From NCBI RefSeq assembly GCF_022809095.1, contig NZ_JALAZE010000006.1, positions 62,001 through 126,000 of the forward strand: a stretch of 64,000 nucleotides of DNA. Direction: 5' to 3'. Source of the stretch: Bacillus kexueae (GTDB lineage: Bacteria > Bacillota > Bacilli > Bacillales > Aeribacillaceae). Positions 47,930 through 57,635 of this stretch are shown here, piece after piece. Position 1 is the stretch's first letter. Each line of letters starts with the position of its first letter. The notes under the pieces were generated by a model. The model saw only the letters and a list, made by a program, of their open reading frames with translations, was not told the DNA's origin and searched no databases. The position numbers and the translations under genes are program-made.

Positions 47930-48012
47930 ATCCCCTATCTAATAAAGGTTTAAATGAATGATCTGTAGAACGGTATTTGTTGAAAAAGTATTTGAGAAAG
48001 GAGCACTGGGTT

Positions 48013-48498
48013 ATGGTAATAGAATTACAGAATGCCGTTCGCTTACATGATGATGGTAAATATGACGAAGCATTACATCAGCTATTACACATCTTGCCTC
48101 AATATCCTGAAGATGCATTATTGCAATATCACATTGCATGCTGTTATGACGCAATGGGACAAGAATCAAAAGCAATCCCCTATTATGAAAAGGCGATTGA
48201 ACTAGGCCTCAATCGAGAAAAACAAAAATATGCGCTAATTAACTTAGGAAGTACCCTTCGAGCACTTGGACACTACCATCAGTCAAAAGAAATTTTTGAA
48301 AAAGGTCTTAACGAGTTTCCGAACAGCGATGTCATGAAAATATTTTATTCAATGACTTTATATAACTTAAAATATCATGAACAGGCTATGGAAATATTAT
48401 TGAAAGCAGTTTTACGCAAAAGCGATTGCAAAGAGATTCAAGCTTACAGGCGAGCAATTGAATTTTACTCAAATAAGTTAGGTGAGGTCTGGGACTGA
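48013..48498 (+). CDS. Tetratricopeptide-repeat protein
   Basis: 161 residues from ATG 48013, behind GAAAGGAG; the in-frame TTG at 47977 has no site. About three to four TPR units, for instance ALLQYHIACCYDAMGQESKA and YALINLGSTLRALGHYHQSK. Serves for protein contact; partner unknown. It once shared a two-way terminator with the aldo/keto reductase gene, now split by an insertion sequence. Confidence 0.8.
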   Translation: MVIELQNAVRLHDDGKYDEALHQLLHILPQYPEDALLQYHIACCYDAMGQESKAIPYYEKAIELGLNREKQKYALINLGSTLRALGHYHQSKEIFEKGLNEFPNSDVMKIFYSMTLYNLKYHEQAMEILLKAVLRKSDCKEIQAYRRAIEFYSNKLGEVWD

Positions 48499-48561
48499 GT
48501 TCTGCTTCAATACGTTCCCAATACCTTAAAAGCGTCGATTTCCAACGAGGTTAAAAGAAAA

Positions 48562-48599
48562 ACCGGTTTGCTCCACTAGAAGCAAACCGGTCTTTTTTT
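48562..48599. terminator. Terminator used as insertion target
   Basis: 11-bp stem ACCGGTTTGCT/AGCAAACCGGT (48562-48572 with 48581-48591), followed by C and seven T. The insertion sequence begins at the next base. The A-rich left flank makes the hairpin usable from the minus strand too. Confidence 0.9.
48592..48599. repeat. Target-site duplication, left copy
   Basis: CTTTTTTT, repeated at 49981-49988 on the other side of the insertion sequence. Eight bases is the size made by ISL3-family elements. Confidence 0.85.
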
Positions 48600-49980
48600 G
48601 GCTCTACAATATTTGTTGGGGTATGAAGAAATTTTTAGCATAAAAAAACACGTAAGCTCCAAAATCCTTTACACTTGAATTGACGAGAAACAAGAATAAA
48701 GATTGGAGTTACGTGCATGAAGTATTCTACCATATCAATGCCTGGATTAGAAGAGTTGATTATCACACAGATGGAGGAAATTGAGGGGGTAATCCACCTT
48801 CATGTTTCTGTCCCCCGAAGAAGACATCAATGTCCGGCATGTGGAGATTGGATCCATAAGGTTCATGATTATCGAATTCAGAAGGTAAAGCACTTAAAAC
48901 TATTTGAACGAACGACCTATCTGTTCTATCGAAAACGTCGGTATGCATGTCCTTGTGGAAAGCGATTTGCGGAAAAGAATGGATTTGTTGAACGGTATCA
49001 ACGCCATTCCATTGAATGGAATCAAGCGTTAGGGTTAAGGGTGATTCAAGGAAAGAGCTTTAAAGATACGGCAGCTCAATTTCGTACCTCTCAGACAACG
49101 TGTATCCGTCGATTCGATCAAATTTCTGCTTCGTATTTAAAGGAGACAGAGGAATTACCAGAGGTGATTGCGATTGATGAGTACAAGGGGGACACGAATG
49201 AAGGAAAGTATCAGTTAATCATAGCTGATGGGGAAACAGGCAAACCTCTTGATATCTTACCGAACCGGTCTGTCCATACATTCAAAAGGTACTTACAACA
49301 AAAAGGAGCGAAGGTCAAAATCGTCATCATGGACATGAGTTATCATTTCAAGTCCGCTGTCAATCAAGCTTTAGGAAATCCTCTTATCATTGCGGATCGA
49401 TTCCACTACTGTCGATATATTTACTGGGCTCTTGATCGTGTCCGTAAGCGAATCCAAAAGGAATTTCATGCTTATGACCGTAAGAAATGTAAGCGATTAA
49501 GGCATATCTTCTTTAAGCCCTATGAGAAACTAACAGATAAACAGCGTTGGTATTTGGCAAGATATTTAGGTTTTTCTGAAAGCTTACGAACAGCTTATGG
49601 ACTAAAGGAACGTTTTAGGAAATGGTTCATACGTGCAAAAGAGGTCGGAAAGACCGATATGAGTAGGGTGAAAAAGGAGCTGTATGCTTTTTACGAACAA
49701 GTAGAGGCATCGGGAATAAAAGAGTTTATGGACGCAATTCAAACACTTAAGAACTGGCAAGTGGAAATTTTAAATAGTTTTGCCTTTGAATATAACAACG
49801 GATTTATAGAAGGATTAAACAATCAAACAAAAGTAATTAAACGGAATGCGTTTGGGTTTAAACGTTATGATCGCTTCCGATTAAAGATATTATTACATCA
49901 TCAATTGAAAAATCGTATGATATTCAAGTGGGGTGAGGAGTAATAGGAAATACTCCTACCCCAACATTTGACGTAGAACC
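48600..49980 (+). mobile_element. Complete ISL3-family insertion sequence
   Basis: 1381 bp. Imperfect 24-bp ends: GGCTCTAC...GTTGGGGTA on the left (48600-48623) and, inverted, GGTTCTAC...GTTGGGGTA on the right (49957-49980), 17 of 24 matching by eye. One transposase gene inside. Flanked by the 8-bp duplication CTTTTTTT. It looks intact and fairly recent. Confidence 0.9.
48717..49943 (+). CDS. ISL3-family transposase
   Basis: 408 residues, full length. N-terminal zinc finger CPACGDWIHKVHDY and CPCGKRFAEKNG, helix-turn-helix, then the DDE domain with Asp in VIAIDEYKG, Asp in IIADRFHYCR and Glu in YNNGFIEGLNNQTKVIKR. The ISL3 hallmark GLNNQTKVIKRNAFGF is present. No frameshift or stop. Confidence 0.95.
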   Translation: MKYSTISMPGLEELIITQMEEIEGVIHLHVSVPRRRHQCPACGDWIHKVHDYRIQKVKHLKLFERTTYLFYRKRRYACPCGKRFAEKNGFVERYQRHSIEWNQALGLRVIQGKSFKDTAAQFRTSQTTCIRRFDQISASYLKETEELPEVIAIDEYKGDTNEGKYQLIIADGETGKPLDILPNRSVHTFKRYLQQKGAKVKIVIMDMSYHFKSAVNQALGNPLIIADRFHYCRYIYWALDRVRKRIQKEFHAYDRKKCKRLRHIFFKPYEKLTDKQRWYLARYLGFSESLRTAYGLKERFRKWFIRAKEVGKTDMSRVKKELYAFYEQVEASGIKEFMDAIQTLKNWQVEILNSFAFEYNNGFIEGLNNQTKVIKRNAFGFKRYDRFRLKILLHHQLKNRMIFKWGEE

Positions 49981-49988
49981 CTTTTTTT
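49981..49988. repeat. Target-site duplication, right copy
   Basis: CTTTTTTT, same as 48592-48599. It overlaps the stop codon of the aldo/keto reductase gene (49987-49989), which is therefore preserved. Confidence 0.85.
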
Positions 49989-50817
49989 AAAAATCAAAGT
50001 TATCAGGATCTGGGCCGACGCGCTCATCTTTGTTTAGCGCATCAATTCGATCCATATCTTCTTTAGAAAGTTCAAAATCGAAAATCGATGCGTTTTGGAT
50101 AATGCGCTCGCGCTTAATTGATTTTGGAATGGTGATAATACCTGATTGTAAATCCCAACGAAGGATTACTTGTGCAGGCGTTTTTCCATACTTTTCACCG
50201 ATTTCAACAAGCACTTCGTTGTCTAATAATTTTCCTTGCATTAATGGCGACCATGCTTCCATTTGAATACCGTGTTTTTCACAGTACTCTCGTAACTCTT
50301 TTTGAGCTAGGCGCGGGTGTAATTCTACTTGGTTGACCATCGGTTTAATTTCTGCATCTTTCATTAAATCTTCTAAATGGTGGATATGGAAATTACTTAC
50401 ACCAATTGCACGTACTTTTCCTTCTTTATATAAGTGTTCTAATGCCTTCCACGTTTCTTTATATTTTCCTTCCACAGGCCAGTGGATTAAGTAAAGATCT
50501 AAGTAGTCTAATCCGAGTCGATCAAGTGTCGCTTGGAAAGCTTGTAGTGTAGATTCATAGCCTTGATCACTATTCCATACTTTACTAGTCACAAAAATTT
50601 CTTCACGGGGTACGCCAGATTCACGAATTCCTTGGCCTACACCCTCTTCATTCTCATAGATTGCGGCTGTGTCAATGCTTCGGTAGCCCACTTCTAAAGC
50701 CATTTTGACTGAATGAATCGCTTCATTTCCATCTTCTACTTTAAAAACACCTAAACCAAACCATGGCATTTCAACACCGTTATGTAATGTAACTGTATCT
50801 TGTAAGCTTTTGACCAT
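49987..50817 (-). CDS. yvgN: Aldo/keto reductase (YvgN-like)
   Basis: 276 residues, TIM barrel. Tetrad visible: Asp in [13 protein letters not shown] (with Tyr), Lys in VTSKVWN, His in LYLIHWP; cofactor end [14 protein letters not shown]. Very like B. subtilis YvgN, a NADPH-dependent reductase of glyoxal and methylglyoxal. An insertion sequence abuts its stop codon and has moved its terminator 1.4 kb away. Confidence 0.88.
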   Translation of the reverse strand: MVKSLQDTVTLHNGVEMPWFGLGVFKVEDGNEAIHSVKMALEVGYRSIDTAAIYENEEGVGQGIRESGVPREEIFVTSKVWNSDQGYESTLQAFQATLDRLGLDYLDLYLIHWPVEGKYKETWKALEHLYKEGKVRAIGVSNFHIHHLEDLMKDAEIKPMVNQVELHPRLAQKELREYCEKHGIQMEAWSPLMQGKLLDNEVLVEIGEKYGKTPAQVILRWDLQSGIITIPKSIKRERIIQNASIFDFELSKEDMDRIDALNKDERVGPDPDNFDF

Positions 50818-50904
50818 TTTCAGTTTCTCCTTTCCAATTCTTGCATCGCTACAATTCGTATTATGAAGGATGAAAAAGAGAATTGGAAATGATTTGCTTA
50901 AACG

Positions 50905-51483
50905 TTACAATAATTCAACAATGTCCTCTACTTCCTTTAGCATATTTTCCCTCGTTTGATTATCTACATATGGGACAGAATAAAAAAACTTATGAGCAAG
51001 TGTTTCAATTCCACAAAACTGTAAAATTCCGACGTCGATAATCGTTTCAATTGAAGAAATGAGTTGATACGGTTTGAGACTCTCTTTTGGATGAGAGGTC
51101 GTTTGAAAAATCATCGCTTTCCGATTCATCAATAAACCTTTGGAACCAGCTGCCTGAAACTCAAATGCAAATCCATTCGTAAAAACACGATCGAAATACC
51201 CTTTTAAAATCGCTGGCATTCCACCCCACCATGTTGGAAAAATAAACAGTAAATTTTGCGCCCACAATAAGTGCTCTTGCTCTGTACGAACAGTCGCTGG
51301 AATGGAGGTCGAGGATTTTACTGTAAAACCATCATCTTTTAAGATGGGGTTAAAGTTCATCTCGTATAAGTCTCGAATACGAATTTCATGGTTTTTTTCT
51401 TGAAGTTTATTTAGACATGCTTGAAGAATTGCGCCGTTAAAACTCGCTGGTTTTGGATGTGCAAAGATGATAAGTGTCTTCAC
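50905..51483 (-). CDS. NAD(P)H-dependent quinone reductase-like flavodoxin-fold protein
   Basis: About 192 residues from GTG 51483, behind GGGAGGAATTCTC; the GTG at 51498 lies inside that site. Flavodoxin-like fold of the NQO/KefF/YwrO group: TLIIFAHPKPASFNGAI, LLFIFPTWWGGMPAILKGYFDRVF. Uses NAD(P)H and FMN/FAD to reduce quinones by two electrons; substrate unknown. Confidence 0.85.
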   Translation of the reverse strand: MKTLIIFAHPKPASFNGAILQACLNKLQEKNHEIRIRDLYEMNFNPILKDDGFTVKSSTSIPATVRTEQEHLLWAQNLLFIFPTWWGGMPAILKGYFDRVFTNGFAFEFQAAGSKGLLMNRKAMIFQTTSHPKESLKPYQLISSIETIIDVGILQFCGIETLAHKFFYSVPYVDNQTRENMLKEVEDIVELL

Positions 51484-51718
51484 GAGAATTCCTCCCACGT
51501 TTTCCGTTCTTTATAGTATGGATAATGTCAGAAAAATCATACGCAAATTGACAAATCTCAGCACTTTTTGACAAACTCTACTTTGTATTTTTTTTAATGT
51601 GAAGCCTTTTCATTTTTTTTAATATTTAAAAGCAAAAAATATTTTCATAAAGGGTTGAATCCCGCTAGTAAATTGGTAAAATATCGATAGCCACATTCTA
51701 AAAAAGGGTGCGAGATAC

Positions 51719-51961
51719 GTGTTAACTAAGAAAAAAACATGTCGTTATGTCATTAACGCAACAGGAAAAAATGGCGAAACGTATTTTATGACATGCGATA
51801 ACAAACAAGAAGTAAAAAAATGGATAAAAGAAAACAATTCCAAATTAAATCCAAAAGAATTAAAGGTAACAGATAAGCAAAAAAAATTAGTTTTAGCTAA
51901 AAGCCTTCTTTTGGCTGTCATGGCTATATTCGTCATTGTAGAATTTATTCTCGTTATGTAA
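51719..51961 (+). CDS. Small membrane-anchored protein, unknown function
   Basis: 80 residues, GTG start. Lysine-rich soluble N-terminal part (TCRYVINATGKNGETYFMTC, with two Cys) and one C-terminal membrane helix (LAKSLLLAVMAIFVIVEFIL). The layout suggests tail anchoring. It is a single-gene unit with a terminator. No family recognised. Confidence 0.6.
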   Translation: MLTKKKTCRYVINATGKNGETYFMTCDNKQEVKKWIKENNSKLNPKELKVTDKQKKLVLAKSLLLAVMAIFVIVEFILVM

Positions 51962-52002
51962 TGGGAATCGTATGATAAATAACTTTTCGTTAAATTAAAA
52001 AG

Positions 52003-52045
52003 GGATCAAGAAATCAATCTTTGCGGATCTTCTTGATTCCTTTTT
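52003..52045 (+). terminator. Terminator behind the small membrane gene
   Basis: Stem of about 10 bp (52003-52012 with 52030-52039) and a T-run of five. Confidence 0.75.
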
Positions 52046-52220
52046 CTATTTTCCCATCTAGCGCGAATTTCGACATAATGAACTGCAATTCTTCCTCAAT
52101 TTAACAAATTAATACGTTTTTCCTCACATTTTTACAAATAGTTAACATTTCCTATACATTTTTCCAGTAAGATAAGAATTGGTGTCAAACCTATTATTAA
52201 ATACGTAAGGAGGATTCAAC

Positions 52221-55200
52221 ATGTCTTTTGCAAACAAAAGTCTTCAAAAGACCTTGTTGTTGCTCTTGGCGATTACCCTAGCAATTTTCCCTGTATTACC
52301 AAATATCGCCCAAGCAGAACCGACTGGGTCAATCGATTTATTTTTTTCAGAATATGTAGAAGGTTCTAGCAACAACAAAGCAATCGAAATTTATAATGGG
52401 ACTGGAAACACGGTCGATTTAAGCAATTACTCTATTGAATTGTACTCTAATGGGAGTACGGATACGACAGCTACACATCAGTTGAATGGAACATTAGCTA
52501 ACAAAGCCGTCTATGTCCTCGTTCATCCGAGCGCAAACGCTACACTACAAGAGAAAGCCCATGAGACTAGCACTGTTACAAACTTTAATGGCAACGATGC
52601 TCTCGTTTTAAAGAAAGGCAATCAAATCATTGACACTTTCTATACAGTAGGACAAAGCGAAACAATCGCAAAAGATGTAACACTTACGAGAAAATCACAT
52701 GTAACGACAGGTTCAAACTCCTTTACATTGGATGAGTGGCAAACTCACTCCATAGATACTTTCAATTTTTTAGGGGCACATTCAACTTCAGAAACGCAAC
52801 AACAAGTCGAAGCAGTTCAATCTTCTCCACAACAAGGAATGATTTCAAAGGATACTAAAGTATCACTTTCAACCCCTACTGAACAGGCAACAATCTACTT
52901 CACCACAGATGGAAGTGATCCTACAACATCATCGACTCCATACACCACGCCAATTCAGTTTACACAAGATACAACCATAAAAGCAATCGCTGTAAAAGAT
53001 GGGATGGAAGCAAGCACAATTCAAACATTTACGTATCTCATTGAAAAGGATTTGGACATCCATGATATTCAAGGGACTAGCCATTCCTCCCCTTATGTTG
53101 GACAAACAGTCACACAGATTGATGGCATTGTCACACATATCGATGGTGACAACATTTACATGCAAGAAAAAAATCCAGACGACGATTTGAAAACATCTGA
53201 AGGGCTTCTCGTGTATAAACGCGACCATTCTGTCAAAATTGGAGATCACATTTCAGTAGATGGACAAGTCAAAGAATATGTTCTTGATGGTTATTCAGAC
53301 AAGCTCGAGACCGATTTAACCTTTACTGAAATTGCGGCTACCAATATAGAAGTTCTTTCTTCAGGAAATGTGCTTCCAGAGCCAGTTATCCTAGGCAAAA
53401 ATGGACGAGTCATTCCGGACAAAATCATTGATAACGATCGCTTTACTGCATTTGATCCAGAAGAAGATGCCATAGATTTTTATGAAAGTTTAGAAGGGAT
53501 GCGTGTTCAACTTAATAACGCTGTCGTTGTAGGACCGCAAAAATACGGGGACCTTTCTGTCGTCGTGGACAACGGGACAAGTCAAGTAAGGACAAACGCT
53601 GGCGGTTATAAGCTAACAAAAGAAGATCCCAATCCAGAGATATTATATGTTGAAGTGGGAAATAATTTTGTCGCAAAGGTCGGAGATTCCTTTAACGGAG
53701 CCATTACCGGAGTATTAAGCTATGACTATGGAACGTTTAAAGTGTACCGCAATACAAACGAAGCACTTCCATCTCTTCAAGATGGCGGGCTACAACCAGA
53801 GACGACAACCATTGAAGCCAACTCTGAGCATTTAACCGTGGCAACCTATAATCTAGAAAACTTCTCCGCTCAATCAGACGAGCAAAAGGTGACACGAATT
53901 GCAACATCCATTGTGAATCAATTAAAATCACCCGATATTATCGCCCTTGTCGAAGTGCAAGATAATGATGGTTCAGCAAACAGTGGAAATACGAGTGCTG
54001 ATGCCTCTTACACGCGATTAATCAATAAAATTCGAGATATGGGTGGACCGTCTTATCATTTTACAGATATTGCTCCGGAAAATAATCAAGACGGTGGGCA
54101 ACCAGGCGGTAACATTCGTGTTGGGTATATTTACAACCCTGATCGTGTTCAATTAACAGCAGGGCAAAAAGGAACAGCGACCGAAGCTGTAACTTATCAA
54201 AATGGAAAGCTATCTAAAAATCCTGGTCGTATAGCACCTGATAAGTTCCAAGATACGCGTAAACCTCTCGCTGCCCAGTTTGAGTTTAACGGTGAGGAAG
54301 TTGTGGTCATTGCTGCTCATTTAAACTCAAAAAGAGGCGATTACCCGTTATTTGGAAAAATTCAACCTCCAACACTCGGAAGTGAAGCCGAAAGAATTGA
54401 GCTAGCGACGGAAATCAACCAGTTTGTCAAAGCGATTGAATCTGATAATCAAAAAGCGAACGTTATTGTATTAGGAGATTTAAATGATTTCGAGTTTTCT
54501 AAACCACTAGACGTGCTAAAAGGTTCCGAGCTTACGAACTTAGTAGATCATTTACCAGAATCAGAACGGTGGACGTACAACTACCGTGGGAACTCGCAAG
54601 CACTCGATCATATACTTGTATCCAATCATTTAGCGAAAGATGCTGAAATTGATATTGTGCACATCAACTCTCCGTTCATGGAAGCGCACGGACGAGCAAG
54701 TGACCATGATCCGGTGTTAGCTCAAATCGACCTTACACCGAATAAAGTCATAAACATTTTACACACGAACGATTCTCATGCACGTGTGTTTGAAGGAAAG
54801 TATGATGGCATGGGATTTGCGAAGTTATCGACTTTAATTAAGCAATTTGAACAAGAAAATGAACATACTCTCCTTCTCGATGCAGGGGATACGTTTCACG
54901 GCACTACGTTTGCAACACTCGAAGAAGGAAGCAGTATAGTCAAAATTATGAACGAGATTGGTTACGACAGTATGGCTGCTGGAAATCACGACTTTAACTA
55001 TGGATTTAAGCGCTTATTAGAACTAGAAGAAATGGCAGACTTCCCTGTTTTAAGCGCTAACGTCTTTTATGAAGAGACAGGTGAACTCGTACTTGACCCT
55101 TATACAATCCGTGAAGTTAATGGTGTAACTTTTGGGATTTTCGGATTATCAACCCCTGAGACCCACTATAAAACTCACCCGAAAAACGTTGAAGGGTTAA

Positions 55201-56945
55201 AGTTTACAGACCCCGTTGAAGCAGCAAAGAAAATGGTAGCTGAGCTACAAGGGAAAAACGTTGACGTCATTGTAGCGCTCACTCACTTAGGAACGGACGC
55301 ATCTAGTACGGATACAAGCTTAAAGGTAGCGCAAGGGGCACCTGGAATCGACCTCATCGTTGATGGGCATAGCCATACGATTGATGATTTAGAAAATAGT
55401 GGAACGTTAATTGTAAGTGCAGGCGAGTATTTGAAAAATCTTGGTGTAGTCGAGATTGTGTTTAATGAAAAGAACGAAATCGTATCTCGAGAAGCTTCTC
55501 TTATAACGAAAGAAGACGCCGCCAATATTGAGCCAGACCCAGCGGTTCAAGCAGTTATTGATACTATTCAATTAGCACAAGAAGAAATTTTAGCAGAAGA
55601 GATTGGAACTACTCTTGTAAAGCTTGATGGTGAACGTGAGCAAGTAAGAGCTGGGGAAACCAACTTAGGCAACTTAATCACCGATGCTATGTTAGAAGAA
55701 ACAGGGGCTGATATTGCTCTAACAAATGGTGGAGGAATTCGTGCTTCCATTGATAAAGGTGTCATTACGATAGGTGATGTTATAACGGTTCTCCCTTTCG
55801 GTAACTACATTCAGACACTCGAAGTACCGGGCTCTATCATAAAAGAAGCACTGGAAAACGGAGTTAGCGATTTTCCTGAAGTAAAAGGAGCCTTTCCTCA
55901 TGTTGCGGGCATGACATTTGCCATTGATATTAATAAGCCGAAGGGTGAGCGCGTACATTCGATAAAAATTCATGGCAAGCCAATTGATCTGAATAAAATG
56001 TACACCCTTGCGACGAATGATTTCTTAGCAGCTGGTGGCGACGAATACACCATGTTTGCGAATTTTGAAGTAACGGGAGATTATGCCGCTCTCGATGAAG
56101 CGGTCATCCAATACATTAAGAAGCGAGGAACGATAGAACCAAAGGTGGAAAATCGAATTGTATCCGCTACAACGCCAAGTGAAAGCCATCGTGACGACAA
56201 TACAGAAAATATCATTACTCCAAAAATTAATAACGGGAAAGCTTCTATTTCCAAGAAGGATTTCGAAGCTTTTGATCCATCAAAGGATATAAAAGTAGAA
56301 CTCGGAAACGCTCAATCGGTTGTATTGGAATTAACAGAAGAACAAGTGAAAGCGTTGAAAGAAAATAAACAATTGTTACGAATCACGAATAATCAAGTCG
56401 AATTACAAATTCCTTCTCAAATTTTACCTGACGGAAAAGTTTCTATTCAGTTAAAGCGATTAGAGGATGTAAAAGAAGCAGTGAGTGCAACGTATGATTT
56501 CACCATCATTGATCAAAACGGGAACGCTATTCATCAATTTGATACACCAGTAATCCTCACATTTACTGTTGATTTAGATAACATACAAAACACAGATCAA
56601 CTAAATGTATATTACTATAACGAACAACGTAAAGTGTGGGAACAACTATTAGGAAGTGTATATAAAGCAGGGAAAGTAACAGCATCTACTGACCATTTTA
56701 GTATTTTCGCAGTCTTTGAGAGAACAGAAGCGTCTTATCCTGCCGTTGAATCAACGAGTGACAGCTTGACAAACAGTAACGGAAGTACAAATGGAAATAC
56801 GCTATCAGCTCCAACAAATAAAGAATATTCCTTGCCAAACACAGCAACTTCTACGTATAACTTGATGGCATGGGGATTTATCACGCTTGCTTTAGGTGGT
56901 GTTCTCATCCTCATTCAAAAAAGAAAAGAAAAACATTCATCATAA
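52221..56945 (+). CDS. YhcR-like cell-wall nuclease/5'-nucleotidase with LPNTA sorting signal
   Basis: 1574 residues. Signal peptide to about residue 33 (IAQA); lamin-tail domain about 37-187; chitobiase-type repeat about 194-273 (IYFTTDGSDPTTSS); OB-like domain about 277-373; endonuclease/exonuclease/phosphatase domain about 540-830 (VATYNLENF, GDLNDF, SDHDPV); 5'-nucleotidase metal domain from about 843 (HTNDSHA, DAGDTF, GNHDFN, DGHSHT) and its C-terminal domain about 1127-1296 (TNGGGIRAS); then LPNTA at 1538-1542, a membrane helix and RKEK. It degrades outside DNA/RNA and nucleotides while tied to the wall. B. subtilis YhcR is, as I recall, about 1217 residues, so this form is longer at the N-terminal side. 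Likely substrate of the class D sortase at 36500-37072. Confidence 0.9.
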   Translation: MSFANKSLQKTLLLLLAITLAIFPVLPNIAQAEPTGSIDLFFSEYVEGSSNNKAIEIYNGTGNTVDLSNYSIELYSNGSTDTTATHQLNGTLANKAVYVLVHPSANATLQEKAHETSTVTNFNGNDALVLKKGNQIIDTFYTVGQSETIAKDVTLTRKSHVTTGSNSFTLDEWQTHSIDTFNFLGAHSTSETQQQVEAVQSSPQQGMISKDTKVSLSTPTEQATIYFTTDGSDPTTSSTPYTTPIQFTQDTTIKAIAVKDGMEASTIQTFTYLIEKDLDIHDIQGTSHSSPYVGQTVTQIDGIVTHIDGDNIYMQEKNPDDDLKTSEGLLVYKRDHSVKIGDHISVDGQVKEYVLDGYSDKLETDLTFTEIAATNIEVLSSGNVLPEPVILGKNGRVIPDKIIDNDRFTAFDPEEDAIDFYESLEGMRVQLNNAVVVGPQKYGDLSVVVDNGTSQVRTNAGGYKLTKEDPNPEILYVEVGNNFVAKVGDSFNGAITGVLSYDYGTFKVYRNTNEALPSLQDGGLQPETTTIEANSEHLTVATYNLENFSAQSDEQKVTRIATSIVNQLKSPDIIALVEVQDNDGSANSGNTSADASYTRLINKIRDMGGPSYHFTDIAPENNQDGGQPGGNIRVGYIYNPDRVQLTAGQKGTATEAVTYQNGKLSKNPGRIAPDKFQDTRKPLAAQFEFNGEEVVVIAAHLNSKRGDYPLFGKIQPPTLGSEAERIELATEINQFVKAIESDNQKANVIVLGDLNDFEFSKPLDVLKGSELTNLVDHLPESERWTYNYRGNSQALDHILVSNHLAKDAEIDIVHINSPFMEAHGRASDHDPVLAQIDLTPNKVINILHTNDSHARVFEGKYDGMGFAKLSTLIKQFEQENEHTLLLDAGDTFHGTTFATLEEGSSIVKIMNEIGYDSMAAGNHDFNYGFKRLLELEEMADFPVLSANVFYEETGELVLDPYTIREVNGVTFGIFGLSTPETHYKTHPKNVEGLKFTDPVEAAKKMVAELQGKNVDVIVALTHLGTDASSTDTSLKVAQGAPGIDLIVDGHSHTIDDLENSGTLIVSAGEYLKNLGVVEIVFNEKNEIVSREASLITKEDAANIEPDPAVQAVIDTIQLAQEEILAEEIGTTLVKLDGEREQVRAGETNLGNLITDAMLEETGADIALTNGGGIRASIDKGVITIGDVITVLPFGNYIQTLEVPGSIIKEALENGVSDFPEVKGAFPHVAGMTFAIDINKPKGERVHSIKIHGKPIDLNKMYTLATNDFLAAGGDEYTMFANFEVTGDYAALDEAVIQYIKKRGTIEPKVENRIVSATTPSESHRDDNTENIITPKINNGKASISKKDFEAFDPSKDIKVELGNAQSVVLELTEEQVKALKENKQLLRITNNQVELQIPSQILPDGKVSIQLKRLEDVKEAVSATYDFTIIDQNGNAIHQFDTPVILTFTVDLDNIQNTDQLNVYYYNEQRKVWEQLLGSVYKAGKVTASTDHFSIFAVFERTEASYPAVESTSDSLTNSNGSTNGNTLSAPTNKEYSLPNTATSTYNLMAWGFITLALGGVLILIQKRKEKHSS

Positions 56946-56970
56946 GAAACATACATGATTTTACACTCAC

Positions 56971-57010
56971 ACCCCGGATATGAAAATTTATTCTCCCCGG
57001 GGTTTCCTTT
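56971..57010 (+). terminator. Terminator behind the yhcR-like gene
   Basis: 7-bp stem ACCCCGG/CCGGGGT (56971-56977 with 56997-57003) and a T-rich tail. Confidence 0.6.
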
Positions 57011-57065
57011 CTACCTTCTACCTATCATGATCGATCATTCAGCTCATAGGTAATTTTTATTTTCA

Positions 57066-57236
57066 CAGAAAAGCGGAAAGCGCAAGTCCTTAGGCGAAGG
57101 GCGCTGGAGGACCTGCGAGGTGGCTTCCGTCGCCACAGCAGGGCCGAAGCGACCCGAGCTGATGGCGCTTTGCGCTAGACACCAAAAAAACTGAAAAGAT
57201 AACACTTTATTCAACTTAAATTTTCTGTAACAAAAA
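57066..57236 (-). repeat. Dispersed GC-rich intergenic repeat, copy 3
   Basis: Third copy of the element at 556-726 and 9482-9640, ending in CTGTAACAA. It lies directly behind the terminator of the SMR operon on the minus strand. Its outer ends (AGCGCAA near 57079 and TTGCGCT near 57170) can pair. Confidence 0.85.
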
Positions 57237-57238
57237 TG

Positions 57239-57271
57239 AAAGGACGAAGGGGCTATCCCCTTTCGTCCTTT
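57239..57271 (-). terminator. Terminator of the SMR operon
   Basis: 14-bp stem with a one-base bulge (57239-57252 with 57257-57271) and a 4-base loop; followed by CATTTTTG on the minus strand. Confidence 0.75.
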
Positions 57272-57320
57272 ATCATTCATGTTAATCAAATTAGTGATTC
57301 ATTAGCGAGTTTACTAAGGG

Positions 57321-57635
57321 TTAAGAAATAAATTTCAATCCAACAACTGCTACAATTACGACAGCTATGAAAAACAACCGTTTGAAGTCCGCTGGCTCCT
57401 TAAACAACCAAATCCCAACAACTGCACTCCCAGCAGTACCAATTCCCGTCCAAACAGCATAGGCTGTACCCATTGGAATAGTTCCCATGGACAGTGTTAA
57501 TAAGGTGAAACTACAAATCATGCCAAACAAAAGTAATAAAATAGGCCACATTCCACCTTTTCTGTTAATTAACGTAATTCCGATGACACCAACTACTTCA
57601 AATAGCCCAGCCCCAACTAACGATAACCAAGCCAT
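57321..57635 (-). CDS. Small multidrug-resistance family transporter subunit (YkkD-like)
   Basis: 104 residues, four membrane helices. SMR marks: Glu13 in GAGLFEVVGV and GTAYAVWTGIGTAGSAVVGI. Works with the partner encoded just before it as a heterodimeric proton-coupled exporter, as B. subtilis YkkCD, for which guanidinium or cationic drugs are substrates. Its start overlaps the partner's stop (TAATG). Confidence 0.88.
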   Translation of the reverse strand: MAWLSLVGAGLFEVVGVIGITLINRKGGMWPILLLLFGMICSFTLLTLSMGTIPMGTAYAVWTGIGTAGSAVVGIWLFKEPADFKRLFFIAVVIVAVVGLKFIS

